NCBI GenBank assembly: GCA_910575405.1
Contig: CAJTER010000015.1
Coordinates: forward strand, 27,555-91,554
DNA from: Clostridia bacterium
GTDB lineage: Bacteria > Bacillota > Clostridia > Peptostreptococcales > Anaerovoracaceae
Length of the DNA stretch: 64,000 nucleotides
Direction of reading: 5' to 3'
Part shown: piece by piece, positions 37,156 to 44,703 of the stretch
How positions within the stretch are numbered: position 1 is the first letter of the stretch
Layout of the letters: each line of letters starts with the position of its first letter
The notes under the pieces: model-generated
Seen by the model: only the letters and a program-made list of their open reading frames with translations
Databases searched by the model: none
Told to the model about the DNA's origin: nothing
Program-made: the position numbers and the translations under genes

Positions 37156-37213
37156 CCATTTTACTCCACATTCCTCCACTTAGCAACCACTTCTCACCAA
37201 AACGCCTCACTTT
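37156..37213 (-). promoter_or_regulatory. MraZ-box operator array
   Basis: On the minus strand AAGTGGTTGC, TAAGTGGAGG, AATGTGGAGT and AAAATGGTGA follow each other every 10-11 bases, with weaker copies (TTTTGGTGAG, AAAAGTGAGG) further upstream. Tandem GTGG-type boxes at one-turn spacing are the published MraZ binding pattern in Firmicutes and Mollicutes. The array covers the mraZ promoter from -35 to -10. Confidence 0.75.
37158..37186 (-). promoter_or_regulatory. mraZ/dcw promoter
   Basis: A -35 TTGCTA and a -10 TAAAAT are 17 bases apart, ending about 32 bases upstream of the mraZ ATG. Both elements are embedded in the MraZ-box array, so bound MraZ would block RNA polymerase. Confidence 0.7.
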
Positions 37214-37264
37214 TAGTTCATTTTTTGTTTTTTTACTGCTTTTATTTTCTCGTGAATCTTTTGC

Positions 37265-37287
37265 ATTTACATATATGGTATGTAAAT
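37265..37287. repeat. Perfect 9-bp inverted repeat in the mraZ upstream region
   Basis: ATTTACATA and TATGTAAAT flank a five-base spacer, about 140 bases upstream of mraZ. The remainder of the region 37214-37431 is AT-rich, with one further palindrome (CTATATATAG, 37301-37310) and no gene. It looks like an operator for a dimeric regulator. Confidence 0.4.
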
Positions 37288-37431
37288 CTTGCTTTAAACA
37301 CTATATATAGTTGATTTTCCAAATTCACTTTTCAAATGGCATACAACCGTTGAAATTTACAGCCTGCGGTTTTATCACCTGCAAATTGCGCTTTTTTTCG
37401 TCAAAATCGGCATCTCCCTGCACCCAAAAAC

Positions 37432-37480
37432 GAAAAAAGAGAGACTCTCCCTTTCGCAAATCCGAAGGGAAATTCTCTCA
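37432..37480 (-). terminator. Terminator after sfsA
   Basis: On the minus strand GAGAGAATTTCCCTTCG pairs imperfectly with CGAAAGGGAGAGTCTCTC and is followed by a TTTTTT run. It separates sfsA from the dcw promoter region. Confidence 0.8.
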
Positions 37481-37538
37481 CTTTTAGCCTTATCTTTCAG
37501 CTTGTATGTTTAAATTTTTTCTGTATTCCTTGTACTTA

Positions 37539-38264
37539 TTACTCCACAAATTTATGCAATTTTATGTCAACCGGCTCATCTAAGGCCATGCTGTCCCTCG
37601 TCACCCTGCAGTCATATGCGAGCACAAAAACACCTGACTTGTCTGCCTTTCGAAGCATTTCGCCAAATGCCAGGTGAGTCTTGTCGTTTGGTTCAAAATA
37701 CAACACCCCCTTCATCTGAACCACAAACAAAATATAGGTCAGATATCCCTCCCTGCGGGCTTTTATCAGTTCTTCCATATGCCGCAGTCCGCGTTCTGTT
37801 GGGGCATCCGGGAATCGCACAACCCCATTTTCTTCCAGCGTAACTCCCTTTACTTCCACAAATCCTTTTTGCCCCTTCTCATCCTCCACATAAAAATCGA
37901 GCCTGGACTTTCCATACATCGTTTCTGCTTTTACAGCTTCCAGCTTGTCCATATCCGGCAAAAGAAGGGTTCTCCCAAGCAGTGCTTCCCGCACCACCTG
38001 GTTTGGCGCCTGTGAGTCCATATTGATTAACAGCCCCTCTTTCTCCACACCTATGAGAGAATACCGGAGCTTCCGTGTTCCCATCCTTTCTATATAATCT
38101 TCCAGATAAACTTTTGCATCTGGAGTCAGCAATTCTTTGCAGCGCCCTGTATTTTTTACATGCACCTTTTCTTCTTTTCCCTGAATCATCACTTTTGCCA
38201 CAAACCGGTTTGGCCTGTCTATAAAAATGCCTTCTGTTATGTTTCTATATTTCATATTATCCAT
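37539..38264 (-). CDS. sfsA: SfsA family DNA/RNA nuclease-like protein
   Basis: The 241-residue SfsA protein has IDRPNRFVAKVMIQGKEEKV with CHVKNTGR-like VHVKNTGRCKELL at the N-terminus, the nuclease-like core KSRLDFYVEDEKGQKGFVE followed by VKGVTLEENGV, and RFPDAPTERGLRHMEEL. First described as a sugar-fermentation stimulation protein in E. coli, it has a PD-(D/E)XK-like fold. It is a single gene divergent from the lipoprotein operon and has its own terminator. Confidence 0.92.
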   Translation of the reverse strand: MDNMKYRNITEGIFIDRPNRFVAKVMIQGKEEKVHVKNTGRCKELLTPDAKVYLEDYIERMGTRKLRYSLIGVEKEGLLINMDSQAPNQVVREALLGRTLLLPDMDKLEAVKAETMYGKSRLDFYVEDEKGQKGFVEVKGVTLEENGVVRFPDAPTERGLRHMEELIKARREGYLTYILFVVQMKGVLYFEPNDKTHLAFGEMLRKADKSGVFVLAYDCRVTRDSMALDEPVDIKLHKFVE

Positions 38265-38322
38265 TGTAACAAATCCTTTTTGATTTTTACAGTAAAATTC
38301 TTTTCTGTCTGTCTGAATTCAC

Positions 38323-38351
38323 TTGTTATAATTTGCACAAGATAGTATAAT
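38323..38351 (+). promoter_or_regulatory. Promoter of the lipoprotein-lgt-ychF operon
   Basis: A -35 TTGTTA and a -10 TATAAT are spaced by 17 bases on the plus strand, about 30 bases before the ATG at 38384. A perfect palindrome TTTTACAGTAAAA lies at 38284-38297 between this operon and sfsA. Confidence 0.7.
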
Positions 38352-38383
38352 GTTGGTAGATGTTTTTGTGTTTGGAGGATTAA

Positions 38384-38911
38384 ATGAGACGAGAAGCGTT
38401 CATCAAAATATATGCCCTGTCTATGGCACTCCTATTGGCAGTTTTTTTTGCCAGCTGCGGAGAGAAGAGCAGCGATAATGATATTATGGAAGAGCCAGAA
38501 ATCACAGTAGAGTATTTAACAGAAGAATATGCCGCCCAGATTCTTCGTGACGGTGGAAAAGAAACCCTAGGATCCGTTGAACTTTCAGGTAATACTGATG
38601 AAGGCTATCTTCTGACAATTCACAGTATGGTCATCGTAGAAAGCTCCATTACGGAAGAAGGCTATTATGTTGCAGATAAAAATATGTCTTCTTCTGTGCC
38701 TTTAGATGCGGATGCTCGTTTCACCTATATAAAATCAAAGAAAAAAGGTCCGGAAATCGTAACCCTAGAGGAATTTGTGAAGCTGGCACAAAAAGATTTT
38801 CAAAAACAAAAAGTAAATGGTGTTAAACCAAGCGAAGAAAAGCTTTATCAGGTGTACATAATCGGCGGAACAGGAGTTATGCTCCTTGCCAAAGAATTAC
38901 CGGATGTATGA
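38384..38911 (+). CDS. Putative lipoprotein
   Basis: The 175-residue protein has a basic N-terminus, a hydrophobic stretch ALSMALLLAVFFASCGEK and a lipobox with Cys at residue 25, followed by an acidic Ser/Glu-rich linker. It is predicted to be a lipid-anchored outer-surface protein. The mature part resembles no family I can name. It is the first gene of an operon with lgt, the enzyme that would lipidate it, 32 bases downstream. A GGAGG SD precedes the ATG. Confidence 0.7.
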   Translation: MRREAFIKIYALSMALLLAVFFASCGEKSSDNDIMEEPEITVEYLTEEYAAQILRDGGKETLGSVELSGNTDEGYLLTIHSMVIVESSITEEGYYVADKNMSSSVPLDADARFTYIKSKKKGPEIVTLEEFVKLAQKDFQKQKVNGVKPSEEKLYQVYIIGGTGVMLLAKELPDV

Positions 38912-38943
38912 TATTCCTACAGAAAGGCTAGAAGGTACGATTT

Positions 38944-39699
38944 ATGCCCATACCGAATCCCGTTGCATTTACACTTTTTGGTATTGATGTTATGTGGTAT
39001 GGCGTTCTCATTGCGAGCGCTATTGTCATTGCTACTATAATCACTTACAATCGGGCGCCCCGACATGGCCTCCCGTCTGATCGTATTCTTGATTTTGTTT
39101 TGATTTGTGTTCCGGCAGGCATTGTCGGAGCGCGCCTTTATTATGTTGCTTTTAACTGGGCACAGTACAGTGGAGATTTTCTGAAAATCATCAATCTTCG
39201 CCTTGGGGGATTGGCTATCCATGGCGGATTGCTCTTCGGTCTGGGTGCTGCCGCAGTTTTATGCATCTTATGGAAAGTCCGGCCTCTCAATCTCCTGGAT
39301 CTGGTTATCCCGTCCATTGCTTTGGCCCAGGCCATCGGGCGATGGGGGAATTACTTTAATTCCGAAGCCCACGGCGGCCCTACGGATCTCCCCTGGGCTG
39401 TAACCATACAGGGCCAGACTTATCATCCGACCTTCCTGTATGAGTCAATCTGGTGTTTGCTTCTGTTTGTTCTGCTGCTCTATATGGACAACCATTACCG
39501 CCGCTTTGAAGGGCAGGTATTTCTTTGTTATGGAATCCTTTATTCACTGGAACGTTTTTTTGTGGAATGGCTACGGACGGATTCCCTTATGATAGGGCCA
39601 TTTAAACAAGCTCAGGTTCTGAGCCTCAGTATTATTGTCATATTTACCATTAGTTACAGGGTTTTATATAAAAATTGGAAAAAGAAAAAGGAGTCTTAG
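38944..39699 (+). CDS. lgt: Prolipoprotein diacylglyceryl transferase
   Basis: The 251-residue membrane enzyme transfers diacylglycerol from phosphatidylglycerol to the lipobox Cys of prolipoproteins. It has seven or so membrane segments, the LAIHGGLLFG motif, the signature IGRWGNYFNSEAHGG, and the late FLYESIW and YGILYSLERFFVEWLRTD stretches with the essential Arg/His residues. It sits between a lipoprotein gene and ychF in one operon. Confidence 0.95.
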   Translation: MPIPNPVAFTLFGIDVMWYGVLIASAIVIATIITYNRAPRHGLPSDRILDFVLICVPAGIVGARLYYVAFNWAQYSGDFLKIINLRLGGLAIHGGLLFGLGAAAVLCILWKVRPLNLLDLVIPSIALAQAIGRWGNYFNSEAHGGPTDLPWAVTIQGQTYHPTFLYESIWCLLLFVLLLYMDNHYRRFEGQVFLCYGILYSLERFFVEWLRTDSLMIGPFKQAQVLSLSIIVIFTISYRVLYKNWKKKKES

Positions 39700-39702
39700 A
39701 AA

Positions 39703-40797
39703 ATGAAATTAGGAATCGTCGGTTTACCAAATGTAGGAAAAAGTACATTATTCAATGCCATTACAAAGGCAGGTGCAGAAGCTGCAAATTACCCATTTTG
39801 TACCATTGAACCAAACGTAGGCGTTGTAACCGTTCCGGACGAACGTATCCGCGTTCTTCACGAAATGTACAATTCAAAGAAAACCATTTATACAACCATT
39901 GAATTTTACGATATCGCCGGCCTGGTAAAGGGCGCTTCAAAGGGTGAAGGTTTGGGAAACAAATTCCTGGGCCATATCCGCGAGGTTGCCGCTATTGTCC
40001 ATGTTGTTCGCTGTTTTGAGGATCCGAATGTTGTTCATGTAGACGGAAAAATCGCTCCCCTCTCTGATATCGAAACGATTAATATGGAGCTTATCCTTTC
40101 GGATATGGAAGTTTTAGAACGGCGTATCCAGAAAACGACTAAAAATCTCAAGGGTGACAAGAGCCTGCAGAAGGAATTGGATCTCCTGCAAAAAATTGCA
40201 GAATTCCTGGAAAGCGGACAGTCGGCCAGAGCTATGGAGCTTACAGAAGAGGAAGCAGAGTTTGTAAAAAGTTTGGATCTTCTCTCTTACAAGCCTGTAA
40301 TTTATGCTGCGAATGTATCTGAGGATGAAGCTGGAGCTGCGGAAGAAAACAGCTATGTAAAATCCCTCCGGGAGTTTGCTGCAACGGAAAATTCCGATGT
40401 AGTCGTAATCTGTGCTAAAATCGAGGCGGAAATGTCAGAGTTGGAGGACGAAGAAAAGGCCATGTTCCTAGAAGAGCTGGGCATCGAAGAGTCAGGGCTC
40501 GATAAGCTCGTCAAAGCATCGTACCACTTGCTGGATCTGATTTCCTTCCTCACAGCCGGCGAACCGGAAGTACGGGCCTGGACCATTAAACGCGGTACAA
40601 AAGCTCCGGGAGCTGCTGGAAAAATTCATACGGATTTTGAGAAAGGATTTATCCGTGCTGAAACGATTGCTTATGACAAGCTCATTGAATGCGGCGGCAA
40701 TCTGGCTACTGCAAAAGAAAAGGGTCTGATCCGGTCAGAGGGAAAGGACTATGTGGTAAAGGATGGGGATGTAATGCACTTCCTGTTTAATGTGTAG
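39703..40797 (+). CDS. ychF: Redox-regulated ATPase YchF
   Basis: The 364-residue Obg-family P-loop protein has G1 [10 protein letters not shown]3 [17 protein letters not shown], a coiled-coil insertion (about 130-190), and a C-terminal TGS domain beginning near [15 protein letters not shown]. It binds ATP rather than GTP (the specificity motif reads YAANVSE). It acts at the ribosome and in stress tolerance. The gene starts 3 bases after the lgt stop and is followed by a strong terminator, then by the prophage. Confidence 0.96.
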   Translation: MKLGIVGLPNVGKSTLFNAITKAGAEAANYPFCTIEPNVGVVTVPDERIRVLHEMYNSKKTIYTTIEFYDIAGLVKGASKGEGLGNKFLGHIREVAAIVHVVRCFEDPNVVHVDGKIAPLSDIETINMELILSDMEVLERRIQKTTKNLKGDKSLQKELDLLQKIAEFLESGQSARAMELTEEEAEFVKSLDLLSYKPVIYAANVSEDEAGAAEENSYVKSLREFAATENSDVVVICAKIEAEMSELEDEEKAMFLEELGIEESGLDKLVKASYHLLDLISFLTAGEPEVRAWTIKRGTKAPGAAGKIHTDFEKGFIRAETIAYDKLIECGGNLATAKEKGLIRSEGKDYVVKDGDVMHFLFNV

Positions 40798-40808
40798 AAA
40801 TGATACCG

Positions 40809-40849
40809 CCCCTGAGAATCAGCGGAAATTATTGATTTTCAGGGGTTTT
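40809..40849 (+). terminator. Terminator after ychF
   Basis: CCCCTGAGAATCA pairs with TGATTTTCAGGGG (one mismatch) and is followed by TTTT, 11 bases after the ychF stop. It marks the end of chromosomal coding sequence next to the prophage. Confidence 0.85.
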
Positions 40850-40895
40850 CCCTGCCCTTTTGATTCCTGTTGTTTCTGCCTTTTTTGCCTTCAAT

Positions 40896-40951
40896 CTGCA
40901 CAAGTTCGGGCATTATTGTACAAGTATTGCACAACAATCGCACAGGTGTGC
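40896..40951. repeat. Tandem (T)GCACAA repeats at the prophage edge
   Basis: CTGCACAAG, TTGTACAAG, TTGCACAAC and TCGCACAGG start at 40896, 40916, 40927 and 40938. The last three are spaced exactly 11 bases, ending in a GCACA-GG-TGTGC palindrome (40940-40951). The block lies in the non-coding gap between the ychF terminator and the first prophage gene. It could be integrase or excisionase arm-type sites at the attachment site. Confidence 0.4.
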
Positions 40952-40964
40952 AGTGCGAAAACGG

Positions 40965-40991
40965 CCCTGGAAGACATGATAACTCCCAGGG
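40965..40991 (-). terminator. Possible terminator after the holin gene
   Basis: CCCTGG and CCAGGG flank a 15-base loop just downstream of the holin stop, followed on the minus strand only by a weak TTTT. It is plausible as the end of the phage late transcript. Confidence 0.35.
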
Positions 40992-41004
40992 TTTATACCT
41001 TATT

Positions 41005-41382
41005 CTATGATGTTTTTTCTGCCCGTGCCTCTACGGCTTCCGCGTCTTCCTTTTCCGCTGCATCCATGTCCGCCTGCAGGTTTGTTTCTGCAGCGACTTT
41101 ATCATAAATCTTTGCCTCTGGTTCTCCTGCTCCCAGCCCCAGCAGCTGCTTAAAGACCTGATGCAGGCCGGTACTTGCCAGGCCGGTTACTGCCCCGGCA
41201 ACGATGCTTTCCAAGCTGACCTCTGTGCTGGCCACGCAGCCAAGAACGGCCCCCAGGAGCACCAGTACGGTTGGAATCCATTTATTGTCCGTTGGGCACC
41301 ACTTTTTCAGGATAAAGCCCACCACCAGGCAGGCTACCAATACAATCGGGATATATAATTCTGTAATAAAATCTAAATTCAT
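41005..41382 (-). CDS. Phage holin
   Basis: The 125-residue protein has two or three hydrophobic segments (ELYIPIVLVACLVVGFILKK, WIPTVLVLLGAVLGCVA and the weaker SIVAGAVTGLASTGLHQV) and a charged acidic C-terminal tail, the layout of the Hol44/phage_holin_5 group. Holins permeabilise the membrane so that the endolysin reaches the wall. It is the last gene of the prophage on this side, 19 bases after the small coiled-coil protein. Confidence 0.75.
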   Translation of the reverse strand: MNLDFITELYIPIVLVACLVVGFILKKWCPTDNKWIPTVLVLLGAVLGCVASTEVSLESIVAGAVTGLASTGLHQVFKQLLGLGAGEPEAKIYDKVAAETNLQADMDAAEKEDAEAVEARAEKTS

Positions 41383-41400
41383 ATTCTTTACCTCTCTTTC

Positions 41401-41709
41401 CTACTCACTGAGCATATTCTGTATTTCATCTCTGGTTGCTTTCATTTTATCGATGCCATTGCCATCAATCATGTGATTCATCATGGATAGCAGTAGATTG
41501 CACTGGGCCCGGTTCATCCGGTTCAGGTGCTGGATGGCTTCATAGTCTTTTCGGTCGTGGGTTTTCAGCTCTTCTACATCTTGTTTTACCGCCTCCACGT
41601 CCTGCTTTGCTTTGATTACGGGATGAAAGACTTTGTAAATCACAGCGGCGACATTCCCCAGCAGGACAATGCCGCCTCCTGCTGCAAGTATCGCTTCCAT
41701 CGTTTCCAT
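41401..41709 (-). CDS. Small membrane/coiled-coil lysis-module protein
   Basis: The 102-residue protein has one N-terminal membrane segment (ILAAGGGIVLLGNVAAVIYK) followed by a coiled coil (KQDVEAVKQDVEELKTH). Position between amidase and holin and this topology fit accessory lysis proteins of the XhlA type, where they aid holin action. The family call rests on context. Confidence 0.55.
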   Translation of the reverse strand: METMEAILAAGGGIVLLGNVAAVIYKVFHPVIKAKQDVEAVKQDVEELKTHDRKDYEAIQHLNRMNRAQCNLLLSMMNHMIDGNGIDKMKATRDEIQNMLSE

Positions 41710-41720
41710 GCCTGTCCCTC

Positions 41721-42464
41721 CTACATTAATTCTTTCAGCTTCGCTCTGGTCTTAGGTCCAACAGAGCCATCCACAACAAGACCGTATTTCTTCTGGAATG
41801 CCTTGACTGCTTTTTCTGTTGCCGGACCGAAGCTGCCGTCTACTGCAAGCCCGGCGTCCATCTTTTCATTCAAGCACTTCTGCAGGCTCTTGACCTGCAC
41901 TCCGGTATCGCCGCGCTGCAGGGTAATGGCTGGATACGGCGGGATGACTTCCTTCTTTCCGGTCAAAGTCTGCCTCAGCTTGTTCCACTTTTCTTCTGCT
42001 ATGTATGGCGCCGGGCAGTTCTTGCCAGTTACATCGTAATGCCGGATGACCCTAGATGCCGGAATGTCATACTTGTCCATTAAATACTGTACCAGCTTTG
42101 CCGTCTGGACGATAGTTTTCTCTGTGATGTAGAGCTTGCCGGACTTGTCCTTCTTGCAGCACATTTCAATACCGATGCTGTTTCCGTTGGTGCATTTCTG
42201 ATAGAAGCTGTGCCCTCCGCTTCCCTGCAGACCGCCTCCGCAGTGCCAAGCCGCGTTTTTGTCTTCTACTGCCTGCCAGATGGAAGTATCATCCGTGAAG
42301 TAGTGGGCGGAGGCTCCCCGGTTTGCAGTATAAAAATAAGCAGCATTGTTTGCTGCTGTCGATACGGCCCCTACGTAGTGGATGACCAGGTACTTGATGC
42401 ACCTCCTGCTGTAAACCGTTCGGTTTACTTTGCTGATTTTTTTGGTTATCTTTGGTTTGGTCAT
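41721..42464 (-). CDS. N-acetylmuramoyl-L-alanine amidase (endolysin)
   Basis: The 247-residue endolysin has an N-terminal amidase_2 domain with zinc ligands in YLVIHYVG (His), WHCGGG and RHYDVTGKNCPAP, then a C-terminal peptidoglycan-binding_1 domain (LQRGDTGVQVKSLQKCL through VDGSVGPKTRAKLKEL). It cleaves the MurNAc-L-Ala bond at host lysis. AAAGGAG precedes ATG 42464. It lies downstream of a terminator and the type I toxin-antitoxin module. Confidence 0.93.
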   Translation of the reverse strand: MTKPKITKKISKVNRTVYSRRCIKYLVIHYVGAVSTAANNAAYFYTANRGASAHYFTDDTSIWQAVEDKNAAWHCGGGLQGSGGHSFYQKCTNGNSIGIEMCCKKDKSGKLYITEKTIVQTAKLVQYLMDKYDIPASRVIRHYDVTGKNCPAPYIAEEKWNKLRQTLTGKKEVIPPYPAITLQRGDTGVQVKSLQKCLNEKMDAGLAVDGSFGPATEKAVKAFQKKYGLVVDGSVGPKTRAKLKELM

Positions 42465-42487
42465 GTTGTTCTCCTTTCTTTTCCACT

Positions 42488-42520
42488 GAAAAAGCAGCCG
42501 AAATTTCAGCTGCTTTACTT
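42488..42520 (-). terminator. Terminator-like hairpin upstream of the amidase
   Basis: On the minus strand AAAGCAGC and GCTGCTTT flank a 10-base loop, followed by a short T-run. It would stop minus-strand transcripts coming from the tail and toxin region before the lysis genes, or act as a partial attenuator. The 42519-42524 bases are shared with the -35 of the antisense promoter on the other strand. Confidence 0.6.
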
Positions 42521-42547
42521 GATTTTTTAATTTGGTTTGCTTATAAT
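42519..42547 (+). promoter_or_regulatory. Promoter of the antitoxin RNA
   Basis: A -35 TTGATT and a -10 TATAAT, exactly 17 bases apart on the plus strand, run against all neighbouring phage genes. The predicted start is near 42554. Confidence 0.75.
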
Positions 42548-42553
42548 AAAAGA

Positions 42554-42637
42554 CAGAAGAGGTGGAACCGTTGAAAACGGTCAGCCGGTAAAGTTAAAAA
42601 TAACCGTACCCTTTGCACGAGAGGCGGTTATTTTTTT
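42554..42637 (+). ncRNA. Antisense RNA, type I antitoxin candidate
   Basis: This is a plus-strand transcript of about 84 nt, predicted from a near-consensus promoter and a terminator (ATAACCG/CGGTTAT followed by seven T). It contains an internal hairpin ACCGTT-GAA-AACGGT (near 42567-42581). Its last 40 or so bases are complementary to the 3' end of the toxin mRNA, including the final codons. It has no SD followed by a reading frame. This arrangement matches type I antitoxins such as RatA against TxpA. Confidence 0.65.
42592..42637. terminator. Bidirectional terminator shared by toxin and antisense RNA
   Basis: ATAACCG (42600-42606) and CGGTTAT (42625-42631) flank an 18-base loop. A T-run follows on the plus strand (42631-42637) and another on the minus strand (42592-42598). 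The toxin stop codon lies within one arm. Confidence 0.8.
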
Positions 42638-42711
42638 ATGTACTCAATTATGAGTGCCACAATCACACTTATAAACATAAGCATGATTGACAAGATCTCA
42701 AAATCTGACAT
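42628..42711 (-). CDS. Holin-like small toxin of a type I TA module
   Basis: The 27-residue peptide starts MSDFEILSIMLMFISVIVAL and ends in a charged EYIKK tail: a short acidic start, one membrane-spanning helix and a basic end. This is the pattern of the putative holin-like toxin family (Hol-Tox; TxpA/BsrG-like). A strong AAAGGAGG lies before ATG 42711. Such peptides insert into the membrane and are toxic unless their mRNA is blocked by an antisense RNA, which is visible on the opposite strand. Confidence 0.75.
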   Translation of the reverse strand: MSDFEILSIMLMFISVIVALIIEYIKK

Positions 42712-42801
42712 ACTATCGCCCTCCTTTCAGGAATACTCCTGTAGATAGGGCGGCCTTCCTTCTTCCGGAAGGCTAACCGCTTTCGCCACCTGTTCTGTCT
42801 G
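42712..42801 (-). promoter_or_regulatory. Structured 5' leader of the toxin mRNA
   Basis: The leader of about 90 nt contains GCCTTCC-GGAAGAA-GGAAGGC and CAGGA-GTA-TTCCTG hairpins just ahead of the SD, a common way to limit toxin translation. Its first bases AGACAGAACAGGTGG (42786-42800) match the first bases of the antisense RNA at 14 of 15 positions. Confidence 0.6.
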
Positions 42802-42807
42802 ATTCTT

Positions 42808-42836
42808 ATTATACTAAACGCAGCACAGGATTTCTA
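42808..42836 (-). promoter_or_regulatory. Toxin promoter
   Basis: A -35 TAGAAA and a -10 TATAAT, 17 bases apart on the minus strand, lie about 97 bases upstream of the toxin ATG. The -10 and leader are similar to those of the opposing antisense promoter. Between 42837 and 42880 I see nothing else. Confidence 0.65.
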
Positions 42837-42880
42837 TTCCTTTTTTCAATGCACGATATCTATTGTTTACAGTTTGCATA

Positions 42881-43846
42881 TTACACTCCTTCCTGTGTAT
42901 TTAATAGCCAGACCTGGCCTTTTTTTGTTTCTGTGCATGCTGTTTTTGTCAACCCTTTAAAGGAATTGGTTGGTAAATATGCAAAAGGGTAAAAGGATCC
43001 GAATTTACAAACATATACATCATCCTCGCTCAAAATAAGGATCTCACCGTTGACTGCCTGAAACATTACAAAGCTGGAGTTATGGTTTGGGATCGTATCT
43101 GGTGCATGAAACCAGCTTGTAACTTCTGACAAGGTTTGATCTTTAAACTCTAAAAGTTTAAGCGCATGTTCATATGGGGAACTGGTTTGATAACTACTGA
43201 TCATAAACTGATTGCCATTTAGTACGATTGGATTACTCACATAAGCGTCCTCGATTCGGTTATCATTTTGTAAATCTGGTAAAGAGTGTACGAGTGTAAC
43301 AGATAAATTATCTGAATTTTTTTGTGCACTAAAAACATCCGCCGCTAATGATTGATTATCACTTTGGCTAAAAACAATCAAGTGATTATCCACCACATAC
43401 ATTCTGAAGGGTACATTATAGGTCAAACCCGTTGTTCCATTTCTGACTGTGAATGTATTCCATGACGATTTGTCTATTGCTACGGTACGAAACTCTTTAA
43501 TATTGCCATAAATTTTTCTATTGTACAAGAAATACCCTATCGCTAATGTATCCTGAACATCAACGCTATTTAATAAAGCAGGAGTTAAATTATAGTCGTT
43601 GAAAGAACTGTTTACTTCATCATACGCTATGAGTGTATCTTTGCTTTTGGACAAATTATCCTCAGAGTTCAAAGACGTTTTATAAGCATGTAAATCATAA
43701 ACAACCCTACTCAGAGAGCCGCTACTGTTATAATTAACCATTCGAAATAAAACAAAGCAACCTATTGTTGAAGCATCCAATTTATGTGCTTTAACCGGGA
43801 AGATATTGATTGTGTCATAGTCAGTTGTACCATACATATATAACAT
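42881..43846 (-). CDS. Putative receptor-binding/tail-tip protein
   Basis: The 321-residue protein has no recognised family. It is rich in Asn, Ser, Thr and aromatic residues, with short strands separated by turns that suggest a beta-propeller or other all-beta fold. It is the last tail gene, two bases after the baseplate gene, where host-recognition proteins sit. Its DNA is visibly richer in A and T than the neighbouring genes, and its SD is weak, as expected for a recently exchanged host-range gene. The product is inferred from position. Confidence 0.5.
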   Translation of the reverse strand: MLYMYGTTDYDTINIFPVKAHKLDASTIGCFVLFRMVNYNSSGSLSRVVYDLHAYKTSLNSEDNLSKSKDTLIAYDEVNSSFNDYNLTPALLNSVDVQDTLAIGYFLYNRKIYGNIKEFRTVAIDKSSWNTFTVRNGTTGLTYNVPFRMYVVDNHLIVFSQSDNQSLAADVFSAQKNSDNLSVTLVHSLPDLQNDNRIEDAYVSNPIVLNGNQFMISSYQTSSPYEHALKLLEFKDQTLSEVTSWFHAPDTIPNHNSSFVMFQAVNGEILILSEDDVYVCKFGSFYPFAYLPTNSFKGLTKTACTETKKGQVWLLNTQEGV

Positions 43847-43848
43847 CT

Positions 43849-44703
43849 TCAGAGTTGAGCCATTTGATATGGATAAGGTTCCTCCTTCTGATACGTCAAC
43901 AATGAAATAGGTAAGGTGTACTCCTTTTTGTCCACTACTCCCAGAGCGGTCAGCATGTTGGATCTGCTGGAGCCCATGGGAAGGATCGCTCCCCAGGCCT
44001 CGGCCTGCTCCTGGGTACAGTCGATTGGTTCTACATTGAGATTGTAGGTTTCAGACGGGTAGGTTTCCTCAAAGCTATAGGTTTTGGTTTCCGAGTTCCA
44101 GGTATCTGCCTGTAAAGTGGCCACCTGGTAAACGGAGCGCTTTTCAAAGCCCTGGGCTTCCAGGTCGGATATCATGCCCAGAACTCCCTGCTTCCGCTGG
44201 TCAAACCACTCGCCAAACTGCCGGTTGACGGTATCAAAGTTGGCGGACACATCTGCGAAGATATTGTCCAGCACCAAGGTGGGAGCATCAATCAGGAAGT
44301 CGCTGATTTCTGTTCCGGACCACTGGAAGCTGCAGAAGGGCATCTGGTACACCATACCGCCTGCATCCAGATCCTCCTGCAGCAGTTCCTCCGTATGCAG
44401 CACTTTGATGCTCCCCTGCCGGAATTCTTCAATGGTATTTTCTTTTGACAGGTCGATTTCATATACAATGCGGTTGTAGCCGCTTTCAAAGCCCTGGACC
44501 TCGGTTATGACTTCTGCCTCTTCCACATTAAGCAGTCTGCCGCAGGCGATAAAGTATCCGGTTCCGATGGTTACCGCGGTGCCGTCCTGTGTTACCTGGC
44601 AGCCCTTTGTAATGCCGCAGTTCTGGTTGAGGAAGAAATTCTGATAATGGGCAAAGTCTGCCGAATAAAAGGCCTGTTCTGAAAAGGTAATTCCTCGAAT
44701 CAT
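43849..44703 (-). CDS. Phage baseplate/tail-fibre attachment protein
   Basis: The 284-residue protein begins MIRGITFSEQAFYSADFAHY, typical of baseplate upper-type proteins that anchor receptor-binding proteins. The N-terminal beta-rich part is followed by a helix near FDTVNRQFGEWFDQRKQGV and a C-terminal beta domain. The start overlaps the upstream hub gene by ATGA. Family membership is inferred from order and composition. Confidence 0.55.
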   Translation of the reverse strand: MIRGITFSEQAFYSADFAHYQNFFLNQNCGITKGCQVTQDGTAVTIGTGYFIACGRLLNVEEAEVITEVQGFESGYNRIVYEIDLSKENTIEEFRQGSIKVLHTEELLQEDLDAGGMVYQMPFCSFQWSGTEISDFLIDAPTLVLDNIFADVSANFDTVNRQFGEWFDQRKQGVLGMISDLEAQGFEKRSVYQVATLQADTWNSETKTYSFEETYPSETYNLNVEPIDCTQEQAEAWGAILPMGSSRSNMLTALGVVDKKEYTLPISLLTYQKEEPYPYQMAQL

